A stretch of 64,000 bases of DNA from Synchiropus splendidus (GCF_027744825.2 NC_071340.1:10614001-10678000); one strand, 5' to 3'; shown: positions 12,579-26,454, counted from the first letter of the stretch. Made by a program: numbers and translations. The notes: generated from the sequence alone by a model not told the origin.

Positions 12579-12765
12579 ACGTAACATCCGACTTACGACC
12601 TGCTCGACTTACGTTTATTTAATGTCTGGCGACGCGTACGAAGCACAGTATCCCAGCATCTCACTCTCACACAGCGATCTGCCACTACAGTAGTAGCTAT
12701 AACCCTCACGTCAACTTATGACCGGTTGGTTGGAACTGATCCTGGTCGTAAGTCGGATGTTACGT
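12579..12765. mobile_element. MITE-like element, copy 2 (187 bp, internally deleted)
   Basis: Same inverted ends ('gtaacatccgacttacgacc' and its complement) and same orientation as copy 1. Here the interior is about 110 bp shorter: the segments after 'gacttacgt' and between 'cctcacgtc' and 'gaccggttggt' are missing. The two ends of this copy match each other perfectly over 22 bp, whereas copy 1 has one mismatch. Confidence 0.87.
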
Positions 12766-12866
12766 GTGTAGCATTTATTTAAAAAGTCAATGAAGTACTA
12801 CCATGATTCATTAACTTGGCATGAGAGTGGTTATTACGTTCTTAAATCTACCTAGCTAGCTTAAAG

Positions 12867-12998
12867 TTACCAAGCACGTTGGTAGTCTACCACCAAACGG
12901 AAAACAGTGTCCAACGTGTCGCTCTTCTCCGCGTAGCTAAACCTTTCGGACATTGTCGCCAAACTTGCACTGTCCTCTGGTACGCTCATTTCTGGCAC
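12867..12998 (-). other. Short coding-like island (40-codon ORF, possible orphan exon)
   Basis: On the efna5 strand, an acceptor-like 'gtgtttttttag' is followed by GTG CCA GAA and an ATG at 12989. The open frame encodes 40 residues, beginning MSVPEDSASLATMSERF and ending VVDYQRAW before TAA at 12867. A donor-like TTG|gtaact lies at the stop, so an exon of 12871-12998 (128 bp) is possible. The patch and its upstream flank carry about 11 CpG in 180 bp, far more than the surrounding intron, and 'aagatggcgatgg' upstream resembles a YY1-type promoter motif. I do not recognise the protein. As an efna5 cassette exon it would shift the frame and stop, so it would act as a poison exon. It may equally be a relic of an unknown gene, retrocopy or transposon, or chance. 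Confidence 0.3.
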
Positions 12999-13659
12999 CT
13001 AAAAAAACACTGAAATTTACCAAGACAAATCCTCCTCAACGTTTCACATCAAGGGCAGCCATCGCCATCTTAGCTCATTAAACCACATTTTTGTTTGAAC
13101 TATTTAAAGTCACATTTATTGCTTGAAAGTCACAGCTAAAGGAGTGAATCAGTGTGTTTTGCCGACAGAAGTAACAGCAGGGGAGAATGTCCTGTGAATA
13201 AATCATGTACTCTATATGCAAATAAGTTGCCAGCGTATCTAAATAACCCTTTATTTGATCTCCAGAGAGCGTCAGCCTGAAACTGGACACTTGGTTTCCC
13301 AAACTAGACAAAGTTATTTGCGGGCTGTGTTGAGAAAAGTGATTTGTGCTCACAGTGAACTCGTGTCTGCCGGTTTGTGTCATGCTATTAAGTAGTAATA
13401 GAAGAAGTTGTGGGTTGAGGATGAAGTGGCTGCCTTTAGCAGCGTTCCCATTGGAGATGCAAAGTATCTTGAAATGACACCTGAATATATAAAAGTCGTG
13501 TTTCAACAAGCACCACTGAAAAAGTGAATCCCTTCCAAACTGGCCTGTAAATAAAGATAAACCTTGAGACGGATCAGCACAAACCGAGCCACTAGATCTG
13601 CCTAGCAGTGTACAAACAAGATTAGAGACAATTTTCAGCCTTTTCCAGATTTAAAGCAA

Positions 13660-13810
13660 GTCAGAGCTGTCGCTGTGAATTTTACCACCTCCGCTGTTTA
13701 TTTATAATAACAGCTTGCCGAGCCAAAAATGCAAAGCCTGGCATAATGACTGTAATAAAGCTTTAGCAACAAGCGGTGTGGTGATTCAATTTGGACTTTA
13801 TCCTGACTTT
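13660..13810. promoter_or_regulatory. Candidate conserved non-coding patch
   Basis: Repeat-free stretch with several homeodomain- and MEF2-like AT motifs ('tgtttatttataataacagc', 'cataatgactgtaataaagc') set among more complex sequence. Composition alone suggests possible constraint; nothing direct shows function. Confidence 0.15.
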
Positions 13811-14713
13811 TTAAGCGCTTCATTCCGGGTTCCTAAAGGTTAATGAATGAAAGTGAGACGCAACCTCAACTGCTTGTGCCCTGTGAAACACATGACGACG
13901 GCAGAAGGAAGTTCAACGGCGAGGGCGGCGCTGCTGCCAGTCACGTGACCACCTCTTCCTAAACCCGATCACCTGAGGCTCCAAACTCCCTCCCTGAAAT
14001 GAGCGTGTCATCCCCATCAGCTCGCTTTTTACAGCCACTCCAGATGGACACAATGGCATGGTGAAAATCGCATGTCAGACCGCTTCATGGTGGATGACTT
14101 TAATATCCGCTGCACTAGCTGGAGATGCTATTCGCTAGAATCATTCAATAACCAATGAAGCCGCCGGCAACTCAACCAATATGGCATACTGCCGCGGAAT
14201 GGATGTGATCCATGGAGAGGGTGTCGGTCACAGTGTAATTTAATCCAGCCCTTAGGACAAACATCTCTCAACAGAAATGGAAATAAAATGTTAGCAGGAG
14301 CCATTCAAGAGTGCGAATGAATTTTATAACCCCTCACTAACCTCCATCTTGTAGCCGAGACACAGGCTCTTTTTATTTATAAAAACTGTCACAGCAGCAG
14401 GTTGATGTGTTTCGGATCCAGGGCGGGGCTGAACGGTTTGCTTCCTAAACTTCCTGTCCTGTGTTTCAAGGCATCGCCACCTTGTGGAGAGCTTTGTCAT
14501 CAAGCTCAATGACTCAGGACTGTTAGGCCTTGACCTTCCAGGATAAAATATTGGTAGGCAACTTTCAGGAGGATGAGATAAGGATCGGCTCATTCAAGTA
14601 CAAGACCAAGGATTTCACCTGGAAAAATGAACTACTCACTTTGAGTTAGGAGGACATTTAAGGAAAGAGTGTGGGGTGTAAAAATGTGACCACTCCGACC
14701 TCAGACGCTTGAG

Positions 14714-14760
<47 letters not shown>
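14714..14760. repeat. (TCTA)n tetranucleotide microsatellite, about 12 units
   Basis: Perfect 'tcta' repeat of about 47 bp in intron 2, likely polymorphic. Confidence 0.97.
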
Positions 14761-15620
14761 CATACTTGGTTTCAAACTGCCTCTGTATTACAAAGCGAGA
14801 TATTACAAGTAAGGCCTTCTTACCGTGTACTACCACCCTCGCACCCTGACCTCAGATAAACGACGAGGATAAATGAAAAAAGAAAAGTAAAAAATAAAGG
14901 TTCAAAGTACACAAAGATAGATTTAAAAAAACGTAATCCTCCACACATAACTGCAGAGGGGGCAAAAGTCTTTTCTAGTCTAAAGCCCAACCCGTTGCCA
15001 AAGCTCTGTTTTCTGACTTTCTGACAAAGTGAAGTGGTGCAAGAGAGTAGTTCCGAATACATGACAAGTATAAAGTAGTCTTGGGTGACTGTGGGGTTAA
15101 CTGCTTCAGAAGACGTTGCCAATTTAGCGCATAAATGGCTGCTTTTAGTGCTGAGGGCATGACTCAACTACCCCGTTCAGTGATGTTCCAGAAAGTGAGA
15201 CGGAGGGGAGCAATGACACTAAGGGATGCTGGGATATGTCAGATTACTGTACATGCGGCTGTGCTCTTTTTTATTTGAATACTGACCAAAACTTAGCACT
15301 AAACTATAACACGATACCTTCCCTGCTGCACAGTTGGAATTATTCATCCCTGTGAATTCCTTCGCCTTTTTAGGGAAGGTGGTTTGAGTGGGAAAATGTT
15401 TGGCTTAGAGCAAAGTGTGAAAGCATCTACTTGGATCAGAGTAATGTCTCCCTTAATGCTGATGGAAAGTTGTGAAAACATGGGAGAAGCTCTTGTGGCT
15501 CAGCTCAGATTTACCCAACTATCATGTGTCCAGACAGAAACCAAATTAAGGATAAAGATGCTTTCATTGCAAACACAGAGAGTTTTCCACATCCTTATCA
15601 TGAAAATGTGTGTCCCATTA

Positions 15621-16067
<447 letters not shown>

Positions 16068-17040
16068 TCAAATTGCTGTATTTTTAACACATTGATTTCA
16101 TAAACATCTTTCAACACCCCGACGGTACGAGGCAAAATTTACAACCACTCAAACTTTTGTCCTCTGACTTCAATAAATTCAGGAGGGTGAGTCGTTCTAT
16201 AAATCTATCATTGCATCATTGATTTACTAACACATGCCCCGGTCTGTACCAAAACTTTTTTTTTGTTTTTTGTAATCGCTTTATAGGGGAGATTTTCCTT
16301 TCTCTGTCAGAATGATCTTGGGACACACAGAAGGATCCAGACAGTAAATGTCATAATGGGAAAAATACAGAGCTGGACCGGCGTTGAGAGCTGTGCAGTG
16401 AGGCGTCTTTACAGCTGCAATGATCTAGAACAGGCCACACAGGGTCAGGGAACTCCAATGCATAGGCAAATTTGCCAGAACACCACACTCTTGTCACGCA
16501 CAATCTCATCTACAATACACATTCTCTGAAGCACCCGAAAGTGGACATTTTTACAAGCCCTAAAACTCCAAATATGAGCCCGTACTGATGTGACTTCAGG
16601 GTCACAGGGGGCAAAACAAAAAAAAACAAGTGAGTAAACTTGTTTGCCTTTAGCTCGGAACTCACACTCTGACAATGCCAACCTCAAAATTACAGCCGGC
16701 AGCTGCTTGTGTCGGCCACAGTTCACCCAGATACCAGGTGGTGGAAGGTTATAATTGACACACAGTTTTAAGTGCTGGAAGTGCGCGACCTGACAACAAT
16801 TTTGACCAAACTTTTTACGTAACACAAGACTCCAAAAATACTCGCAGAAGAATTTGAAGAGTGCGCTTCGGAATGGTATATCCTTCTCAACCCAAAAAAG
16901 AAGACGTACGTGTCTCAGAAAGATGAGAAATCCAAATTGGATTTGCATCCCATCAAACTTAAAAATGGCAATTCAGACCGCAGTTCTCTGCTTCCAATTT
17001 GAGCGGCATGGCAGCCGCGCCTTGCTTGTCACCGGCCTCG

Positions 17041-17110
17041 TGTTGGCGTAATTGGATGATTAATGCAACAATCAAGTGGCAAATTTAGCCGGAGCCACTT
17101 CTCATTATCT
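17041..17110. promoter_or_regulatory. Candidate homeodomain-rich regulatory patch in intron 1
   Basis: Contains 'gtaattggatgattaatgca' followed by 'acaatcaagtgg': clustered TAATTG, ATTA and a SOX-like ACAAT in about 35 bp, followed by non-repetitive sequence ('gccggagccacttctcatta'). About 1.1 kb upstream of exon 2 on the gene strand. Function is inference. Confidence 0.18.
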
Positions 17111-19433
17111 TGGAAGTGTGAACCAGCTCGCTGCGAGTTGTGTATTTATGTGTGTTATGCGAAGACATAGCATAAAATGTTTACCCTTGTAGATCAACAT
17201 GGGGGGTGTCAACTAGCTTGTCAGTAACGTTCTCTTTAGAGGTCCTGGAAAAGGCACGCATCTCTTTTATGGCTCTAAATGTCATCGACTCAGTGGCCAC
17301 CGCATTACAAAAACTTCTCTTCTAAATAGTAGAGAGCGTATTGTTTCTTCTGTGTGTGATGTTTCAGCTGCCCTCCTCTCCGTGCCTCAGCAGTTAGAAT
17401 AGCGGCCTATGGCCCTGACTGCAAATGAAGCAGGGGATGTTTGGGTGAGTGAGCACATAAAAAGGGACAGGACGGGCATTTGTACCGCGCAACACACACG
17501 CACACACACTTTAACAGATCCCCAGCGAACATGTCCACACACATAGGCCTGCGCAGACATCAGGTGGGTGTTATCAGTCCAGCATGCTCCCTGGCACACT
17601 GGCAAAGGCGCAGCAGTTCGACGGCCAGAAGCTGCTAATGGCACCAAGCGAGGGAGACGGCGGGGGTGAGAAACAGGCACCGACAGAGAGCAAAGGACCC
17701 GGCTCCTGACGAAGATGAGGGAATAAAGGAGCTAGCAAGGCATCATACTGGGGAGAGTTTCTTGGCGTGAATTTAAATCAGTCCTCTTTAATGCAGATGG
17801 ATGAAACTAAATATTGTTACAGAACATTTTCTGCCACTTGGTTTTTTGAAAAAAAGTAACACCATTTTTGGGCATCATCCCCCGGGTTCCTGGAGGGGTG
17901 AAAATGACACCCCATTCATTGGAAATGGAGTGAATTACAAATATGGCTCCAGAATAATTCAGGTAAGGGGCAAAGCATACACTTGGTTAACATCAAAGGC
18001 ACCAACAAGTTGGCAAGTTGAATCACCTGTCTGCCTTGAAACAAACTTCTTGTGTTGAGAAAGGTTGTCCTCATACAAACCCTGTTATCAAGAGAGCAAT
18101 GTGGGTGTTTTGGATGCGGCGGTTGTGTTGTTTATAGCGATGGAGGCTTAAATCGGCGGCTGCTGTTCCATAAACAGTCAATGGTTTTCCACAGGAAAAG
18201 GAAGTCACCACATGAGTGATGTATTCTCAAATATACATCGGTCTGTGTAGCCGGTGCAACACAAAAATACAAATGTTGGCCGGCGTGAGGAGTGAAATAT
18301 GCATTGCCTTGAGATATGAGGTAAAAAAAGTTTCTTTATTACATTAAAAATAATGAAACCGCGTAACAATGGGTAATTCTATGCTGAAAAATGAGTGAAG
18401 AGAAATGTATTATGAAGAAAATATTGGAGAAAACTTTTGATGCATGACGTGGATGAAGAAATTCTTTCGTGGCTCAGGACTTAAAAGTAAGTAAATACGT
18501 TTTTTTTTTTTTTTTTTTGCGGGAGTACAGAGTGTGAGTCCCTCTACCTGTGAGACCCATCTTTGTTACGCCCCAGTTCCCCATCACCTTGGGACACAAC
18601 CCATCAGCATGAGAATTAGCCGAACAATGACGTGTGAGAAAGCGGTGGCATTTTCTCGCTGCCTCCCTCAGCTTTTGTGCTCCCGCTGTCTCGTATTGTC
18701 AGCTGATACAGAGAGACACTCGCAAATACAGTTACACAAAATGCGAGTGGGATTGAGCCAGAACAGCAAAGTGAATGCTGGGTAAGGTGGCACACCACTG
18801 CGGATCCTGATTGGCTCATTTCCATTTCAATTACACAGCCCAGTGGCATTGCTGTGCATACGCTCCAGCACAAACTCACAGAGACAAACACACACACAGC
18901 TCTCGCTCCCTTTGCACCAACTCCGCCCAATGAACTTCCATCTGCCACTTCTCCCACTGTGCACCAGTGGCTACAGACAGAGAGCAAGGAAGGCCAACGG
19001 AGATAGCCCACCTGAGCGAGAGAAAAAGACATTAAAATAGAGGGAAGCCGGAGCTCCGGAGCAGCCAGGGAGCTGCTCCAGTAACAAGGTGAATAAGTGA
19101 GATTGAACAGAACGAAGAACTTTTCAGTGCTGTTGCTGCTTCTCTCACTGGAGGAGCATCTTTCAAGGGTGAGAGTCAGCCAAGCAGCAGAGGATTAATG
19201 AGTTATATTGAGTAAATATTCATGGATTCCCAAGTCATTCTGAAGAGATAACTTAAAAAATAAACATGACGTTCAACAACACTTATTCTCCAGTGTTCAA
19301 GAAGCCCAATGTGCCGATCAAACAAAAGTTCTCATTGAATCTGTGGTGGAAGACGTTAAACTGAACAAGAATTGATGAATCAATACGCATGTACATCATC
19401 ATTTAATATTCTCGAATATTAGGTTTAACAATC

Positions 19434-19500
19434 TTCTTCTTTTTCTTTCGGCTTCTCCCTTCAGGGGTCGCCACAGCGGATCATCTTCCTCCATCTAACA
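19434..19500. mobile_element. LINE-type dispersed repeat fragment
   Basis: The string 'cttctttttctttcggcttc' then 'tcccttcaggggtcgccaca' then 'gcggatcatcttcctccatc' is close to a sequence scattered widely in fish genomes, probably from a non-LTR retrotransposon. Only about 65 bp remain. Clade unsure (L2/Maui-like from memory). Confidence 0.6.
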
Positions 19501-22500
19501 ATAACAATCAAAACTAAAAGCTGAAACAAACTCATCACTTCAAAACTTCAAGATGAGATGAAGATTATATGAAAGAGAGGACAGTAAAAAAAAAGTACAA
19601 GGTGCATTTAGGTAACTGCCATCAACCCTGACCCCGCAACCCCAAAAAGAAAGAAGATGTCTATATCAATACTACTTTGAAAAATCTTTGCATACATTAA
19701 ACTCTTGGTAGCAGTTTCCCGATCTACAATATAATTTACCAAATAAACATCTACAAATACACCCCACCCAAAAAACAACAACAACAATTGTAGTAACTAC
19801 AATACAATGGTGATAGCACTGCAGGACTGAGGCAAGTTCAGAAGGACCAATATGGGCAGGAACAAATTTGTTTTATGGCTTAGTTGAAAAAAAGGATGCC
19901 ACAGTGCACCGTCCTTCAAGAAGCAGTAGAACAAACCAAAAGATTGGACATGGTATCCAGTCAAAAGGACTCTTCCCTGGTGAGGGCAAGTGAGGAAGCC
20001 CTCGGGCACGGCCAGGGAATGTCTTACTCATTCCCAGAAGAGAGAGTTTTTGCAAACACCGATGCCCCTGCTACCCAAAACCAAGATAATATGGAAGGAT
20101 TTCGACCTTTAAGACATTCATGCCGTGAAGTGGATTCTGGTTTGAAGGAAGCTTTTCAATAAACAGATGAAAAGGGAGATATTTGCAGACACGCTGACCC
20201 AAAGAGGTCCTTAAAGACGAGATGGAGGCTGTTGAATTCTTGACGACCCCGAGGGCTGGAGGGCAAATAATAGGTTTTGATGAAACAAGCCGCCCCTACG
20301 TTGACGAGAACTGTCAAGACTCCGGCATGTTCGTAATCCACTGCTGACATCTGCATGTGTGTCGAAGCACCTTCCCCCGTCTCTGTAAAAGGTCATGGTT
20401 CTGACTACAACTCGGCCTCCCTCTCCTTTTTCATATCATTTTGCTTCTCCCTGAAGTCATTCACACACATTTTTCAATTCCGCATCATCACACACGTACT
20501 CACAAAACCGCAGACCATCTTCTGTTTGCCCTCACTTTTTTGTATGTCTTGTTGTGAGTTGATTTTTTGTTCAGTATGTTGCGAGAGGTGAACTCCAACT
20601 GAACTTTGGTCACATTCAGATTTCTATTCAAGACGCTATAGACACTTCTAGACAATGTTCCTGCAGTTATCTCATTACGCTTGAATGATTTGGAAACAAA
20701 GAGGAGGAAATGAGAGACATTTCACTGGAAAGATTCATTCTACTGGTTATTCTCTGAAGCAAAAAGACTGGAGAGGATGAGAGTGAAGAATGCATGACTG
20801 TATTAAATACCTCCACGCCACAATCCCCTCTTGACTGTACACTTTTGATTCCTCGGCAGCCCACCGCCCGAGAGCTCTTGTTTTATAATGGAGGGCGTTT
20901 GTCTTTTTTTTTTTTCGTCAGAGGCACTGGCAAGACATGAAAATACCACCTTCTAGGATGCTTATATTACAGCTCACAACACACTAGACTGACAATCACG
21001 CCGCAACCTTGACCATAGTGTTGGCTCCAGGTCCACTCACACGGATGAAATGTCAAAAATCAGGGGGGTTGACTTAAACCAGAACCCGGCTAAAGGCAAC
21101 ATGATGACATTTCTAACAAAGCACTACACAGAAGTAGAAACATTTCAAACAGGATATCAACAAGATGACGGTGTTATCTCATTTCACATAAAGTATTGAT
21201 AATAAATTCTCACCGCACAGTTCACGGAGGGGCGGCTTGTGTGGAGGACCTTAGCTTGGTGGGCGGTTTGGAGGAGTGCAGTAGGTTTTTTTAACCATCT
21301 ACAAGCAATATTTGTGATATCTGAGTTGCTACATCAACAACACTAGCCTAGACAGTTTCAAAAGACTACGATTGAACGGGATTTTTTAAAGGATTGTGGA
21401 AGAAATAGCAACGCCAAGCTCTATTATTGCGGCAAAGAAGTGCTGCATTTTAACATGGATACATCTAAAAAAATTTAAGCAAAATTGCTTTCCTTAATTC
21501 AGGAGTTTCCATTTACATTTTTAGAAACTGGGCTACTTAGATGTTGCGTACTTCCGAAAGAAATGGAACCCTGGTGGTTTGGAGACGCACAAAAAACGGA
21601 GGAGAGGAAGACAATGACTATCATGGTCGTATAGTACATCCCAACTGCAAACACACAAACTGCATATCACGATGTATTAGCACCATTTCCTGGCGGAGGT
21701 GTTAGGCAAAGTGAGCCTGGCCGACATGTATAAGAGAGCAGTGACGTAAGGGGTTGAGCATGTGTGTGTAGCTTGCTCCACAAGTTGACAGCCACATTCT
21801 TGTGTGGCTAACTGGCTGATAGGCTTACAGCTCCGGGGCGGGTTTGTTAGGAAGACACGGATACATCAGACTTATAGGGTATCACCGCTGCTGCCCCGGG
21901 GACACTATGGAATCCCGGTGCGTATCTCTGTGTTTGTATGCAGGGATACTTTAATAGCAGGCACACGTAGACACAGTGTCTGCTTTAATGGACGAACACA
22001 TATGTGATTCCTTAGCCGTCGAGGTCACGGTGCATTTTACTGTGTCCATCTGCTGGCGTACGTGCTCGGAGCAGGTGGTCGGAGCAGTATAATATCTCGA
22101 CTGTCAGCAGAGAAAAACCTAGCCATGCATTCCTTTATCTCTCCTTCTCACATCTCGTTTCATTGGCCCTTTCACCTGCACTTCTCCTTTCTCTACCGTT
22201 CTTTCATCCCTCCATCTTCTCTTGTCACCACCCGCTGCCGACCCCCCCCCCTCGACCCTCCGCCACCACCCATGACTGTGATCTTACGATATTCATTTCT
22301 GCCATTTATGTCTGTCAGTGCTCATTTTGCCCCAGGGAGACAATGAATTAAGAGCAGCGACAGACAAGTTCTTGTACGGCTCTTGGTGCTGAGTGAAATG
22401 GTGAGATAGAGAGTGTTTGATGTAGTCTCCGTCAGAACACTGCAGAGAAGATTCAAAAAGCGAGGACACAGTTACTTCCTCTGGGCTCCTTCCTTATGGC

Positions 22501-23400
22501 TGTGTGTGGACTATGGATGCGATTGAATCACTGAATATGTGAGTCTCTCAGTGTGTAAAAGGATTTCTTTATGTCGCTTGTCACCATGGGAGTCAGGGAG
22601 AAATGACACATCCCCCAACATCCTGTCAAGCCCCGGGGCCATTTTCCTGAATTATTGCGGGCCCGGAACCCACTCCAATCCCTTTGTAAATACTGTACGC
22701 CCTGACATGTTTACCAGAACGCGTGTAGGTGGCTGCACATCTGTAGACGCAAGCCCGCAGCCGCACAGTTAGTGTCAATTAATAGTCATACATCATTGAG
22801 TGGCAGACGTGTTTGCCATTTATCATAGGCTATTGTTTTATGGCGACAAGGTATTTGGCAGCCGAGAGAGTGAGAGCTGTGAAATGTTGCAGAGCCCTCT
22901 TAATGCAAAAAAAAAAGACAGACCAGTCCTGGGTGGTTTAAATATTACAGCAACCTAATAAATATCGGTGATATTTAAAATGGGTTATGACGTCAAAGTC
23001 GTAGGATATTTGCTGGAAACCAAGCACAAGAAGAGAGGTCTTGTTTATGCAGTTACCTGAACCACGATTTGAATACGAAGCCAGTTGTAAATATATGCCG
23101 GCAGCTTTAATAAACACTGCCTTTATTGGTGAATGATACTGCATCTCTGAATGTCAGGCATAAACAAGTGTAAACAGGCGAGCATTCCACCTTCTTGCTT
23201 GTATTTGCTAGCTTTAAACATCACGTCCCAGATGATCATGCGAAGTGGACGAAGGAGGAGGTTTGAATTCCCTCATTTGACCTAAAATGGCGATTTATAC
23301 GACAACCGCTACAAAGGTGTCCCCAGGAGTGTGTCCGCAGTGTAAGTTAAGGGGATTAAACCAAACGATAAAAGAAGGCAGTAAAGGTTTTGTTAAAAAG

Positions 23401-23530
23401 CACTAACGCCGTGGGAGTTGATCTAAATTGGTCAAATCGCTAATTGACTTATAGTGGATTAGTTTGGTGTCCACCTAATCGGGATTAAGGACACTCCTTA
23501 ATTTTGGCAAAAGGGGTCATTTAATGTGTT
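23401..23530. promoter_or_regulatory. Candidate homeodomain-dense patch with palindromic site
   Basis: Holds 'gctaattgactta', a palindrome TAATC-GG-GATTA at 23476-23487 and 'ccttaatttt' within about 60 bp. TAATC/GATTA half-sites are the preference of K50 homeodomains such as OTX and PITX. No repeat is evident here. Regulatory role is inference only. Confidence 0.2.
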
Positions 23531-24700
23531 CCAAATAATACCTAAGTGGGCTGAAAAAAAGAGCTACTCGTAGTGAGCCTCGCTGGCAGGGGAAACCCCA
23601 AGGTTCTTCTTAACACCTGCAATTTTGTTCCACTCAAATTTCCCCAGCAAAAGGTTATTTCAACCCACTGATCTGAAAACGTACTCCATTTTTATGAAAA
23701 ACAAAAATGATTTATACAATTATATCTACCCTTTGAACGGCTTCAAACTCTAATCCACTGCGGCGACTATTGCCTTTATGTCAATGAAGAGAGACATGTT
23801 AGAAAATTCATAAAGAGGAATAAACACGAGGCTGGGAAATACAGACAGCTGAATGACAAGGCGTGATGAAAGACAGACATAAAACACCGTTGGTCCAGGA
23901 ACTGGGAAGAGAGAGCTAGCCTACTGATCTCCAAGAAGAACACAGACCCGCACATCAACACAAATGGTGACCCACAGCGAGGTCCCATATGTGCCTGGTA
24001 AACACGGACACAAACACACGGTGACCTTCAAGCTAGGTTGCCATGGAGCCGTAAAAGGATGTTATAATGTCACCACTTTCATGCCCTCCTCGCACTTCAC
24101 AAAACACTAACAGTGTGATGTGTATCGAAGGTGTCGTCGCGGCTTGACTTTCATGTTACATTTCTCAGCTGAGGAATGTCATGTAACCCATTCCATGTGG
24201 TCATCTGTCATTAGCCTTGACATGCCAGCTGATTTCTTGAGTTATTTGTGTGTCAGTTATTTCTCTTTGGTGCTGTAGAGCTAAAAGGAACCGTAAAGAT
24301 GGTTGAAAAACACTCGGCGCACCTTCCCTCTTTGTCTCTGTCGAACAACTGAGCTCGGGCAGAGTAGAGATACCTGCCGTCTACTCATAAAGGGGGCACT
24401 TTCAGACCACTCATATTCATTTCCTCCACACAATAGCGCAACAGAACCAACAAGGCAGCTGACATTTGCAAATAGTAATGTTGTTCACCTTTTTTATTCA
24501 TCTATTAAGCACATTTTAGACGTTTCATGGATGCCAGAGAACACTTGGGATGAGCAGTTCTGGGAAGCACCATGGTAGGACCGCCCACATGAGCGACCAG
24601 ATGCAGGACCCTGTGTGAGGACCGTTCAGACCAGATTGCTGTCGACAGACGCCACTGACTCACCCCACTGTGGGGTCCCCAAAACTTCCATCACTTCACT

Positions 24701-24739
24701 TTATTACACTTTATTACACTGTATTACACTTCATTACAC
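24701..24739. repeat. 10-bp minisatellite, 4 units
   Basis: Four tandem copies of 'ttattacact' with one or two changes in the last two units. Confidence 0.92.
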
Positions 24740-26454
24740 GAAAACAACCATGGCCTCATAACTAGTGATTTTATCCTTCAACCTATGCTGACCGTAATGT
24801 CTCCCTCCCAGAGCAATGCAAGTGAGGCAACATTACAAAGAAACACATCACTTTAGTTATGTAAGAGCATTACACAGGTACATCTGGGTGCGTTGTATAG
24901 CAAACTTTCTGCCTTCTCCACTTTTAATGTTTGTGGGCATCTGAGTCATGAGACTAACAATATTCTGCGATGCTGCTGTGTTCTCTTGCTTGCTTTCTTC
25001 ACTAGGATCTGAACTAACAGGAGAGGCCAAACTAGATCCCAGTCAGAGTCTGCACATCAATTACAAAAAAATTTAAATCCTCCCCGGCAGCTTTCACCAT
25101 CACATTTGTAAAAAAAAAAAAAAAAGTTGAATAAATACTTTGATGTGAAAAGCTGCCCTTCCAATCACAATCAGATTAGAGAGGCTGCTCGCCTCTGTTC
25201 TCTGCAGTCAAATAACAACTTTCAAGTTCAATCATGACTTTAAAGAACAGGCAGGATTCAGTGGCGTCGGCGTGTTGTGACTGCTATTGAGCAGGAGATG
25301 TGGGAGACAAGAAATGGTGTTGATGTGGCAGTAGAAAACAGGAGGATGTAATATCCTGGGTGTGTGAAAGGAGAGTGGTGCATTTTGAGAGCAAATGCTG
25401 ATGGAGAAATGACAGAAGCCGCTTTAATAAGGCTGAGGACAATGTGGTACGTGATGTTCGTCTACCTGGATGCTCCAATGCTGGCTAAGTAATGGAAATA
25501 ATAGCATGTTGCTGAACCTTTTGAGCAAAGTGAGGCTTTTACTTGGAGAAACTTGCTCTGATTTGGCTTCAAATTATCCGTTTGGCTGGCTTTAATTGAA
25601 TAAATGTGTTGCTTCAAATTCCACTTGTGCTTCATTACGAACAAACATAAGCTGCATTGCGTTATTGAACTATGAGGCGCTAGCCTTTTTACCTGCGGCT
25701 TCAGGTTGCCAAGTCCAAGAAGCACTGGAAGCGTTTTGATGGAGGCGGAAAGTCTGTGATGGAGCTGTGACATATTGTTTATGTTTCAAAGTTGACTCAA
25801 CCACGGCAGCTCACAAAAGTTTTTTTTTTTTTGTTTTTGCGGCATGGCAGCGGATTGTTTTTCGAGATCACTCCGTCTAACTACCACAGTGCATACGATA
25901 CAATAGGGTCTTTCACGGTTTTCGAGTTATTATAAAAGCATAGCCCACTTCCGGCTGAGGCGATGACCAGCACCATCGCTGCGTCAACGTGGTTTCACTA
26001 GGTGTGAATCTTGTCGTATCCAGTCGCTTTCACCGTGTAAACGCAGCCTCGGATACCAACCAATCTGAAGCCAAAGTCAAACAACATTCAAGGTCTCATT
26101 TCTAGCTGAAGACTAACTAGCTGACTAGTGATTCTATAAAAACAGTTTTCGTCCGAACCAAAAAGAGTCAGCGCTATATTTATGAATAACTTTCTGAATA
26201 GCATGAGGGAGCCTGTATTCAGAGATTGTTATTTCACTTGTGCATGTGTCAGAGGGGGATATACGCTGTCGGAAAGACATAACAAGGCAGAGAGGACAGG
26301 GCCGTGGCTTTAATACCAGAGGGATCAACAGTACTTTTGTCCGTGTAGGGCTAACACATGGGCCTCATTGCTAATTCCGCACGCTTAGTTAAAATCCATA
26401 CGTCCCTTCAGCGCCGACATCCTGTACATATGTCTGTGCATTATTGCCACTCGT

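Noticed and set aside
11467..12765. Possible LTR pair or composite transposon formed by the two related elements.
   Set aside because: Each copy has its own terminal inverted repeats, the copies differ by a large deletion, and the 0.8 kb between them has no coding capacity.
19884..20162. 92-codon open frame on plus, overlapped by minus-strand frames at 20156-20396.
   Set aside because: None is recognisable, no credible splice sites, composition like the surrounding intron.
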